Below, one piece after another: positions 1-5,420 of a stretch of DNA of 6,210 nt. This stretch comes from Elusimicrobiota bacterium (lineage in GTDB: Bacteria; Elusimicrobiota; Elusimicrobia; O2-12-FULL-59-9). The notes beneath the pieces are model-generated. The model was not told where the DNA came from and did not search any database. It saw only the letters and a program-made list of their open reading frames with translations. The stretch lies in contig JACQRQ010000253.1 in assembly GCA_016206405.1 (NCBI GenBank), positions 1 through 6,210 of the forward strand, in the 5' to 3' direction. Within the stretch, counting starts at the first letter, position 1; every line of letters begins with the position of its first letter. Made by a program: the position numbers and the translations under genes.

Positions 1-28
1 CGTGAGGGTTCGACTCCCTCTCCGCCCA
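1..28 (+). tRNA. 3' end of a tRNA gene, truncated by the window edge
   Basis: A canonical T-arm is visible: stem GAGGG (4-8), loop TTCGACT (9-15) and stem CCCTC (16-20). It is followed by the 3' acceptor strand TCCGCCC (21-27) and an A at the discriminator position (28). The next bases are AAA, so the CCA tail is apparently not encoded. The matching 5' acceptor strand would be GGGCGGA, outside the window. The anticodon is also outside, so the amino acid cannot be named. The 8-bp repeat region begins almost directly after this gene. Confidence 0.85.
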
Positions 29-31
29 AAA

Positions 32-195
32 ATTAAGTTATTAAGTTATCCACCACGATGAGTCCACCGATGGAAAAGTGGAAGAGTGGTAGAGTGATAA
101 AGTGACAGAGTGGGTAAGTGATCAACGGGGCAAGTGGTCAGTGGTCGGATGATAAAGTGATCAGGGGTCAAGTGATCGAGTGGTCGAGTGAACCA
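32..195 (+). repeat. Degenerate 8-bp tandem repeat array, cluster 1 (plus orientation)
   Basis: The first part is ATTAAGTT twice in tandem (32-39, 40-47). After a break, from about 77 to 193, the sequence consists of octamers that mostly end in AGTG, such as GTAGAGTG, ATAAAGTG, ACAGAGTG, ATCGAGTG and GTCGAGTG. Some units are interrupted or one base longer, and the phase is not perfect. The plus strand is G/A/T-rich and poor in C. The array lies downstream of the tRNA and upstream of psd, both read on the plus strand. No ORF here looks like a real gene: a period of 8 is not a multiple of 3, and readings of it give only low-complexity peptides. Confidence 0.85.
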
Positions 196-224
196 GGGAT
201 AATTCGTAAAGTGTTGGCTTAAAT

Positions 225-287
225 CCTTAATCGGAACACCATCGCGTCTGTGACCGATGAGTTTTTGTGTTCCACGATTCTTAAGGG
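225..287. other. Imperfect inverted repeat (hairpin) in the psd leader
   Basis: AATCG-GAACAC (229-239) is complementary to GTGTTC-CA-CGATT (267-279), with a two-base bulge. Inside this, CATCG (240-244) pairs with CGATG (255-259) around a 10-nt loop. Outside it, CCTT (225-228) can pair with AAGG (283-286). The result is a long bulged hairpin between the octamer array and the GC-rich element. It has no U-tract directly after it, so it is not a classic intrinsic terminator. A role as a leader RNA structure or as a remnant of a mobile repeat is possible; the sequence shows only the symmetry. Confidence 0.5.
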
Positions 288-296
288 GGGTGACGG

Positions 297-404
297 CGGG
301 ATTTGCCCGTAGGCCCCCGTAGCGGGGAGGGGGCCCCGACTTCCCGTCGGGGGAGGACCACGGGAGGGTCCTCAACGGGGCCCGGGGGCCCTAGGGCAAA
401 CCCG
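297..404. repeat. GC-rich multi-hairpin element with about 22-bp terminal inverted repeats
   Basis: The ends 297-319 and 383-404 are inverted copies that can form 21 base pairs with only three single-base bulges (301, 309, 389). Two further perfect hairpins lie inside, side by side: CCCCGAC/GTCGGGG (334-340 with 346-352, loop TTCCC) and GAGGACC/GGTCCTC (353-359 with 367-373, 7-nt loop). A competing short hairpin CCCCG-TAG-CGGGG lies at 315-327. The whole forms a Y-shaped or cloverleaf-like fold of 108 nt. The layout resembles REP or miniature inverted-repeat elements known from many bacteria, but no family is recognised. CGGCGG occurs at both edges (294-299, 403-408) and could be a target duplication or chance. 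Confidence 0.6.
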
Positions 405-434
405 GCGGCAGGCCCCCCGTATAAAGGATTTCGT

Positions 435-441
435 GGTGGAG
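435..441 (+). promoter_or_regulatory. Ribosome binding site of psd, built from a repeat-like unit
   Basis: GGTGGAG lies 8 nt before the ATG at 450 and decides this start against the in-frame ATG further upstream at 303. The bases 439-449 (GAGTGATAAAG) are identical to units in the octamer arrays at 92-102, 1871-1881 and 1943-1953. The site therefore looks derived from, or shared with, the intergenic repeat. Confidence 0.6.
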
Positions 442-449
442 TGATAAAG

Positions 450-1097
450 ATGCGATTTCCGAGAATTCCGATCGCCAAGGCGGGGTGGCCGCTGATTTTT
501 CTGGGGCTGGCTTTGGCGTTGGCGGGGAAGTTTTTTTTGGCGGCGCAGGTCCACAGAGTCGTCATCGCTTTGGGGCTCACCTTTTCGCTTTTTTGCTCCT
601 ATTTTTTCCGCGACCCGGAGAGGCTCATCCCTCAGGACCCGCAGGAGCTCATCGCCCCCGCGGACGGAACGGTCTTGAGCGTGCGGCGGGAGGGGCCGGG
701 GGATATTCTGACCATCAGAATTTTTCTCTCGATCTTCAACGTCCACATCCAGCGCGCGCCCGCGGCCGGCCGCGTGGCCAAGATTCATTATCAGCCCGGG
801 ACCTTCGCCATGGCGATGCGCCCCGAGGCGGTCTTAAACGAGCGCAACGTCATCAGCCTCACCGCCGACAACGGCCGCAACGTCATCGTCGAGCAGATCG
901 CGGGCGCCATCGCGCGCAAAATCGCCTGCTGGGTCGACATCGGCGACGCCGTCCAAAAAGGCGATCGAATCGGCATGATTTACTTCGGCTCCCAGGTGGC
1001 TCTGCATCTTCCCGCCGGGGCGGAAATTCTCGTTGAGCCCGGACAAAAGGTCGCCGGCGGCGTCACCCCGGTCGCGAAATGGACCACGAACAGTTAA
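450..1097 (+). CDS. psd: Phosphatidylserine decarboxylase proenzyme, short form
   Basis: The product converts phosphatidylserine to phosphatidylethanolamine at the inner membrane. It is 215 aa, the usual size of the short Psd type. Residues about 14-31 and 34-52 are hydrophobic membrane segments, followed by FFRDPER (52-58). The catalytic residues can be assigned by family motifs: Asp72 in APADG, His99 in FNVH and Ser181 in YFGSQV. Self-cleavage at Gly180-Ser181 should give a beta chain and a 35-residue alpha chain with an N-terminal pyruvoyl group. The ATG at 450 is chosen because it has a good Shine-Dalgarno sequence and fits the family length. The in-frame extension to 303 would add 49 Pro/Gly-rich residues read from the hairpin element. 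The 3' end overlaps pssA by 19 nt, whose product supplies its substrate. Confidence 0.95.
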   Translation: MRFPRIPIAKAGWPLIFLGLALALAGKFFLAAQVHRVVIALGLTFSLFCSYFFRDPERLIPQDPQELIAPADGTVLSVRREGPGDILTIRIFLSIFNVHIQRAPAAGRVAKIHYQPGTFAMAMRPEAVLNERNVISLTADNGRNVIVEQIAGAIARKIACWVDIGDAVQKGDRIGMIYFGSQVALHLPAGAEILVEPGQKVAGGVTPVAKWTTNS

Positions 1098-1843
1098 AAC
1101 GCGGAGGCGCCGTCCTGGCGCCGTCTTTATTTACCGTCGGCAACATGGCCTGCGGATTTATGTCGCTTCTGTCCACCAGCCAGAACCGCTTCGCGGCGGC
1201 GGCATGGTTCATCCTCATCGGCATCGTCTTCGACATGCTCGATGGCAAGGTGGCCCGCCTCGTCCACGGCGAAAGCAAATTCGGGGTGGAGTTTGATTCC
1301 TTGGCGGACAACACCACCTTCGGAATCGCCCCCGCCTATCTGATGTATGAGTACGTCTTGAAGGTGTACGGCCAGTGGGCTATTCCGGTCGCGTTCTTGT
1401 TCGCCCTGTGCGGGACCCTGCGCCTGGCGCGCTACAACCTCGGTACGCATGAGGATGAAAGCCCCAGCAACTATTTTTCCGGCCTGCCGATTCCGGCCGC
1501 GGCCGGCATTCTGGCCTCTTTCGTCCTGCTCTACGACATCCTGGAGCAGGACAAGCCCGTGAGGATGCTCAAAATACTGATGCGCGAGATTCCCCTGGTC
1601 TATCCGCTCATCCCCTTCATCATGATAGGGCTTTCCTTCCTGATGATCTCCAAAATCCCGTACAGGGCGATGAAGCAGCCCTCCGTGCTCAGGCCCCGCT
1701 CCGTGAAGACTTTGCTAAGCACCATCATGGGTATATCCTTGATCTATATCTACCCCCAGGACGCCATTTTTATCTTTTTTGCCGTTTACGTGTTTTCGGG
1801 CTTGGCCGCTTGGATGTGGCGGACGGTCCACCGGACTCATTGA
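1079..1843 (+). CDS. pssA: CDP-diacylglycerol--serine O-phosphatidyltransferase
   Basis: The enzyme transfers the phosphatidyl group from CDP-diacylglycerol to L-serine and releases CMP. Its product is the substrate of Psd, encoded just upstream. The protein is 254 aa and strongly hydrophobic, with several predicted membrane helices. The CDP-alcohol phosphatidyltransferase signature is complete: Asp52-x2-Asp55-Gly56-x2-Ala59-Arg60-x8-Gly69-x3-Asp73-x3-Asp77. The N-terminal LFTVGNMACGF (17-27) matches the family's usual start of the first helix. This is the membrane-integral (type II) PssA, not the E. coli PLD-like type. No clear Shine-Dalgarno sequence precedes the ATG; the 19-nt overlap with psd suggests translational coupling. 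Repeat array 2 begins about 10 nt after the stop codon. Confidence 0.95.
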   Translation: MDHEQLKRGGAVLAPSLFTVGNMACGFMSLLSTSQNRFAAAAWFILIGIVFDMLDGKVARLVHGESKFGVEFDSLADNTTFGIAPAYLMYEYVLKVYGQWAIPVAFLFALCGTLRLARYNLGTHEDESPSNYFSGLPIPAAAGILASFVLLYDILEQDKPVRMLKILMREIPLVYPLIPFIMIGLSFLMISKIPYRAMKQPSVLRPRSVKTLLSTIMGISLIYIYPQDAIFIFFAVYVFSGLAAWMWRTVHRTH

Positions 1844-1847
1844 ATGA

Positions 1848-2027
1848 AGGGATAGAGTGGCAGAAGGCTAGAGTGATAAAGTGGTATTGGGAACAAGTGG
1901 TAAAGTGATAAAGTGGTACAGTGGTAGAGTGGCAGAAGGCTAGAGTGATAAAGTGACAGAGTGGTACAGCGGTAGAGTGGCAGCATGGGAAGTGGTAGAG
2001 TGGTACAGTGGTACAGTGGTAGAGTGA
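1848..2027 (+). repeat. Degenerate 8-bp tandem repeat array, cluster 2a (plus orientation)
   Basis: This array directly follows pssA. Octamers such as GTAGAGTG, ATAAAGTG, GTACAGTG and ACAGAGTG run in the same sense as pssA, and the plus strand contains very little C. A 31-bp stretch starting TAGAGTGGCAGAAGG occurs identically at 1853-1883 and 1925-1955. The offset is 72 bp, exactly nine octamers, so the array has been lengthened by a larger duplication as well as by single units. No coding potential is seen. Confidence 0.9.
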
Positions 2028-2138
2028 ACGACGGGGCAGGTCAACGAGTGATCAATTTAAAGAACAGTCCGTAAACGAACAATTAATTTTTTTGTTTTTT
2101 TATCACTCTATCACTCTACCACTCTACCACTTTACCAC
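1992..2138. other. Long inverted repeat between convergent operons, possible bidirectional terminator or processing hairpin
   Basis: Bases 1992-2027 and 2103-2138 are opposing octamer arrays. Aligned over 36 nt they give 32 Watson-Crick pairs, 2 G-U pairs (in plus-strand RNA) and 2 C-C mismatches, around a loop of about 75 nt. The loop has a tail free of repeats (2051-2100) ending in two T runs near 2087-2100. Read-through RNA from pssA could fold into this stem. There is no compact GC-rich hairpin right before the T run, so it is not a standard intrinsic terminator. The function is inferred; the complementarity is seen. Confidence 0.55.
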
Positions 2139-2160
2139 TGACCTCCATCACTCTACCACT
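2101..2160 (-). repeat. Degenerate 8-bp tandem repeat array, cluster 2b (minus orientation)
   Basis: The same octamer as in the other clusters is present here in reverse complement (TATCACTC, TACCACTC, TACCACTT). It therefore reads as GAGTGGTA on the coding strand of the leftward operon. The TAG stop codon of the M48 protease gene (2161-2159) lies inside the first unit, so the array starts exactly at the end of that gene. One interruption (around 2140-2148) breaks the phase. Confidence 0.9.
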
Positions 2161-2944
2161 ATCGCTGATACTCTTTGAGGGCCTCCTCCATCCAACCGCG
2201 GAGGTTTTCCTGCCGGGTGACGTCGCTCGGATGGGTGGAGAGATACCTTGCCAGTGGAGAATCCTTGGCTCCCTCTTTATTGCCGGCCATCCTCTTCCAA
2301 AACTCCACGGACTCGCGGGGATCGTAACCCGCCTTGGCCATCAAAACCAGCCCGATGTGATCGGCCTCGGCCTCATGCGAGCGGCTGAAGGGCAGCAGAA
2401 TGCCCACGCCCACGCCCATGCCGTAGGCGTCCTGGGCCAATTTCCGGACCGCGCCCGATTGCCCCCCCAGCGCCACGCTCAGAGCCGATGCGCCGAACTG
2501 GGCCACCATCCCCTGGCTCATGCGCTCGCCTCCGTGGCGGGCCAAGGCGTGGGCGATTTCATGGCCCATGACCACCGCCAGCCCGGTCTCCGTCTCCGCC
2601 ACCGGAAGAATGCCCGTATACACGGCCACCTTGCCTCCCGGCAGGCACCAGGCGTTGACCGTCTTGTCGTCTTCCACCAGGTTGAATTCCCACTGAAAGT
2701 CCGGACGCCCGGACGCTTTGGCCATGCGCCGTCCGATGCGCCGGATCATCTCGACTTTTTCGCGGTCGTTGGACAGCTTGGCGTCCTTCAGGAATTTCTG
2801 GTATTCGTCCTCGCCGAGCTTCTTTTCCTGGCCGGTGGAGATGAGCAGCATGTGCCTGCGGCCCGTATAGGGCACGCTGCTGCAGCCGGCCGCCAAGAGG
2901 CAGGCCGCCGCCAAAAGCGCGAGCTCGCCGGATTTGGTTTTCAC
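2159..2944 (-). CDS. M48-family zinc metalloprotease, putative lipoprotein (LoiP/YggG-like)
   Basis: This is a 261-aa peptidase probably attached to a membrane outside the cytoplasm. Residues 1-21 form a signal peptide with a lipobox-like LAAGC ending at Cys21, followed by SS. The position -3 residue is Ala rather than the preferred Leu, so lipidation is likely but not certain. The zinc site is HEIAH (128-132), and the third ligand is probably Glu191 in the SRSHEAEAD block (187-195) typical of M48. STHPSD (236-241) is also a family motif. No multi-pass membrane region is present, which separates it from HtpX. The family is linked to quality control of envelope proteins; the substrate here is unknown. 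The start is GTG, overlapping the metG stop as GTGA, with GGAG at 2953-2956 as a well-spaced ribosome binding site. It is the last gene of the operon. Confidence 0.88.
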   Translation of the reverse strand: MKTKSGELALLAAACLLAAGCSSVPYTGRRHMLLISTGQEKKLGEDEYQKFLKDAKLSNDREKVEMIRRIGRRMAKASGRPDFQWEFNLVEDDKTVNAWCLPGGKVAVYTGILPVAETETGLAVVMGHEIAHALARHGGERMSQGMVAQFGASALSVALGGQSGAVRKLAQDAYGMGVGVGILLPFSRSHEAEADHIGLVLMAKAGYDPRESVEFWKRMAGNKEGAKDSPLARYLSTHPSDVTRQENLRGWMEEALKEYQR

Positions 2945-4431
2945 GCCCGGCTCTCCGCGCTTTCAAAGACTTTGCGAGGGAAAAGCGCTTCCCCTTTAAA
3001 CACCGGCCCGCCGCCGCAGCCCAGTTGCGCCTCCATTTTCGAGGCCGACTCGGGCATAAAGGGGGCGATCCAACCGGCCAGCATGCGCAAGCACCACACC
3101 AAATCAAAAAGCAAAAACTCGGTTCCCTCGCGGTCCGTTTTTATTTTCGCCCACGGAGCTTGATCGTTGATGTGCTGGTTGAGACGGCCGATGATTTCCC
3201 AGATTTTATTGAGGGCTTGGTCGAAGGCCAAGCGCTCCATCGCTGCGTCGATGGCTTTATGCTCCTTGGCGATCTCCGCGTACAAAAAGGGGCTCTTCAT
3301 GGAAGGCTGCGGCGGCAGCCTGCCTCCCAAATATTTTTCCACCATCTGGGTGACGCGGGAAAGCAGGTTGCCCAAGTCGTTGGCCAATTCCGCGTTATAG
3401 CGTTTTTGCAGGGCCCGCTGGGAAAAATTGCCGTCCTCTCCGAAAGACACCTCGCGGAACAAAAAATACCGCAGGGCGTCGAGGCCATAGGCGCGCTTCA
3501 TCTCCAAAGGATCGACGAAATTGCCCTTGGATTTGGACATCTTCTCCCCCTCGACGGTCCACCAGCCGTGGGCGTAAACCGACGCGGGCAGGCTTTCTCC
3601 CAGAGCCATCAGCATGGCGGGCCATATGACGGTGTGAAAGCGGTAAATTTCTTTGCCCACCAACTGCACGTCGGCCGGCCACAACGCTCGAAAGCGCTCC
3701 GGCTCCGCCGCCCCGTAGCCCGCGGCGGTGATATAGTTTAAAAGCGCGTCGAACCACACGTAAATGGTGTGTTTGGAGTCAAACGGGACGGGGATGCCCC
3801 AGCGGACCTGGGTGCGGGAGACCGACAAGTCCCTCAAGCCCGCCTGGACGAAGTTGATGATTTCCTTGGCGCGGCGCGGCGGCGCGAGAAATTCCGGATG
3901 GGCGGCGTAATATTCAAGCAGCGGCGCCTGGTATTTCGACAGCTTGAAAAAATAGGAAGCTTCCCGGACCGTCTCCACCGGCCGGTCGTGCACGGGGCAC
4001 TTATTGCCCGGGGCGAGGTCTCCCGGGTCCCAGTAGTTTTCGCACGGAAGGCAGTAGAGCCCCTCATACGTTCCGAGGGTGATGTCCCCCTGCTTGTGGA
4101 GGCGCTCGAATATCTCCTGCACCCGCCGCGTGTGCCGGTCCTCGGTCGTCCGGATAAAATCGTCGTATTCGATGCCGAGCTCGGCCCACATATTTTTAAA
4201 TTGCCCGACGACGCGGTCCACCCACTCCGTCTGGGCGACCTTCGCTTGGGAGGCGATCTTCTCGATATTGGCGCCGTGCTCGTCGGTGCCCGTCAAAAAA
4301 AAGACGGACTGACCCTTGCGCTTTTTATGGCGCGCCAGGATGTCGGCCGCCAGCGTCGTGTAGGCGTGGCCGATATGCGGGGCGGCGTTCACATAGTAAA
4401 GCGGAGTGGTGATATAGAAAACTTTCGGCAT
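2941..4431 (-). CDS. metG: Methionyl-tRNA synthetase, short form without C-terminal tRNA-binding domain
   Basis: The enzyme charges tRNA-Met with methionine in the cytoplasm. The protein is 496 aa. The Rossmann catalytic core carries PHIGHAY (18-24, the HIGH motif) and KMSKS (297-301). The zinc-binding insertion is a single knuckle, with Cys127 and Cys130 (CLPC), then Cys145 and probably His148 (CPVH), so one ligand looks like His instead of Cys. DFIRTTEDRH (91-100) is typical of the family. The helical anticodon-binding domain fills about 345-470. The protein stops there, without the EMAP-II-like dimerisation domain of MetRS proteins near 650-680 aa. The ATG at 4431 is chosen because of a strong GGAGGT and the MPKVFYITTP start. 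The reading frame stays open another 84 codons upstream, but that part is a shadow of holB. Confidence 0.96.
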   Translation of the reverse strand: MPKVFYITTPLYYVNAAPHIGHAYTTLAADILARHKKRKGQSVFFLTGTDEHGANIEKIASQAKVAQTEWVDRVVGQFKNMWAELGIEYDDFIRTTEDRHTRRVQEIFERLHKQGDITLGTYEGLYCLPCENYWDPGDLAPGNKCPVHDRPVETVREASYFFKLSKYQAPLLEYYAAHPEFLAPPRRAKEIINFVQAGLRDLSVSRTQVRWGIPVPFDSKHTIYVWFDALLNYITAAGYGAAEPERFRALWPADVQLVGKEIYRFHTVIWPAMLMALGESLPASVYAHGWWTVEGEKMSKSKGNFVDPLEMKRAYGLDALRYFLFREVSFGEDGNFSQRALQKRYNAELANDLGNLLSRVTQMVEKYLGGRLPPQPSMKSPFLYAEIAKEHKAIDAAMERLAFDQALNKIWEIIGRLNQHINDQAPWAKIKTDREGTEFLLFDLVWCLRMLAGWIAPFMPESASKMEAQLGCGGGPVFKGEALFPRKVFESAESRA

Positions 4432-5417
4432 AAAGCCTGCACCTCCAGTACCGCGACGTGCATCACGAGCGCCGCGGAGGCGTTGCGTTTTAAATCGCCC
4501 TGCAGGCGAAGCAGGTTCTTGAGGGTCCGGGCGGCGTCCGGCCTTCCCGCAGCGTCTTCCAGCCAAAACCCCCGCAAAAGAAGGCTCCACAGCGTCAAAA
4601 GCCCCGCCGCCTCTTCCCTGGCGCGGTGGGCCTCGCGCGGCAGGCGCGAGGCGAACTCGTGAGCGCCTCCAGGCGCGTCCCAAGGCACCGATGCGGAGGC
4701 GGCCTCATGGCGCCCCAGCGCCAAGGCCCGCTCCACCGAGCCGCCCGCCCACCGGCACCAGCGCGCGGCCTCCCCTGCGGGGACCGAGCAGCGCTCGACC
4801 AATACCCGCTTTAAAATTTCGCTTTCCAAAGGAAGGAAACGGACCGGCTGGCAGCGCGATAAAATCGTCGGCAACATATTTTCGCGCTGCGAGCTGATCA
4901 ATATCCAGTGGGACCGCGGTCCGGGCTCCTCCAGGCTCTTTAAGAGGGCGTTGGCGGCCTCCACCGTCATCTCGTGGGCGTCGTCTAAAATGCCGGCCTT
5001 GTGCTTGCCGAAAATGGGCTTATGCGTCATCGATTTCCGGATTTCGCGGACGGTGTCGATGCGCAGCGACGTCTGTTTTTCAAGAAATTGCTCCATCTTG
5101 CTCTCATTGCCGCTTGAAAGCGCGACGCGGTACTCTCCCTTGGGATCCTTGGCGGTCGCCGCCCGGTATTCGCGGTCCACGACGCGCACGTCGGGATGAA
5201 GTCCCTTTTCGGTCTCCACGCACTGCGGGCAATCGCCGCACGGGTCCGCGCCGCCCTTTTCGCAATTGATGGCTTTGACCAGCTCGATTGCCGCGCGGCG
5301 CTTGCCCACCCCGCTCGGCCCGTAAAATAGCAGCGCCGAGGGAACTTTGTCGCCGGCCGACATCGCCCGCAGGCGCTCCACGGCTCTAGTCTGACCCCAA
5401 ATGTCGTTAAAAGACAT
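4389..5417 (-). CDS. holB: DNA polymerase III delta' subunit (clamp loader)
   Basis: This is a 342-aa AAA+ protein of the clamp loader that places the beta clamp on DNA. It has a P-loop GPSGVGKR (33-40), with Arg where Thr or Ser is usual after the Lys, and a zinc module of Cys52, Cys60, Cys63 and Cys66. The Walker B-like region GILDDAHEM (142-150) is followed by EAANALLKSLEEP (153-165), a hallmark of DnaX/HolB proteins. The SRC motif (187-189) is also present. Between HPD (74-76) and the conserved IDTVREI (120-126) lies a charged stretch that seems longer than usual for the family. The weakly conserved C-terminal part should be the collar domain. DnaX (tau/gamma) is the alternative, but the short length and the position after tmk favour delta'. 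Its ATG lies 3 nt after the tmk stop without a clear ribosome binding site; its end overlaps metG by 43 nt. Confidence 0.93.
   Translation of the reverse strand: MSFNDIWGQTRAVERLRAMSAGDKVPSALLFYGPSGVGKRRAAIELVKAINCEKGGADPCGDCPQCVETEKGLHPDVRVVDREYRAATAKDPKGEYRVALSSGNESKMEQFLEKQTSLRIDTVREIRKSMTHKPIFGKHKAGILDDAHEMTVEAANALLKSLEEPGPRSHWILISSQRENMLPTILSRCQPVRFLPLESEILKRVLVERCSVPAGEAARWCRWAGGSVERALALGRHEAASASVPWDAPGGAHEFASRLPREAHRAREEAAGLLTLWSLLLRGFWLEDAAGRPDAARTLKNLLRLQGDLKRNASAALVMHVAVLEVQALCRKFSISPLRFTM
4441..4446 (-). promoter_or_regulatory. Strong Shine-Dalgarno sequence of metG inside holB
   Basis: The minus strand reads GGAGGT here, 9 nt before the metG ATG at 4431. It lies within the last codons of holB and fixes the metG start. 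It allows metG to be translated independently of, or in competition with, ribosomes finishing holB. Confidence 0.8.
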
Positions 5418-5420
5418 GAT

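Noticed and set aside
32..195. CRISPR array
   Set aside because: The units are 8 bp and directly tandem, with no spacers and no palindromic repeat of 23-40 bp, and no cas genes are nearby.
46..375. Minus-strand open frame of 109 codons over repeat cluster 1
   Set aside because: Its sequence is low-complexity repeat translation plus a reading of the hairpin element; it has no gene-like signals.
122..381. TCAACGGGGC at 122-131 and again at 372-381, and CGGGGCA at 126-132 and 2032-2038, as a shared regulatory motif
   Set aside because: The matches are short, and the contexts differ (array interruption against hairpin element); chance is a sufficient explanation in GC-rich DNA.
420..425. TATAAA as -10 box of a psd promoter
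   Set aside because: No matching -35 element is present upstream in the GC-rich element, and the six bases alone are weak evidence.
303..449. In-frame upstream extension of psd (49 residues, Pro/Gly/Arg-rich)
   Set aside because: It is a reading of the GC-rich hairpin element, has no homology-like features and no ribosome binding site, and would precede the normal Psd N-terminus, which has its own Shine-Dalgarno sequence.
2083..2101. T-rich run as an intrinsic terminator for pssA
   Set aside because: No compact GC-rich hairpin lies directly before it; the only strong pairing is the long array stem that encloses the T run rather than preceding it.
4432..4683. In-frame upstream extension of metG (84 residues)
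   Set aside because: It is the shadow of holB in another frame; the strong GGAGGT and the conserved MetRS N-terminus place the start at 4431.
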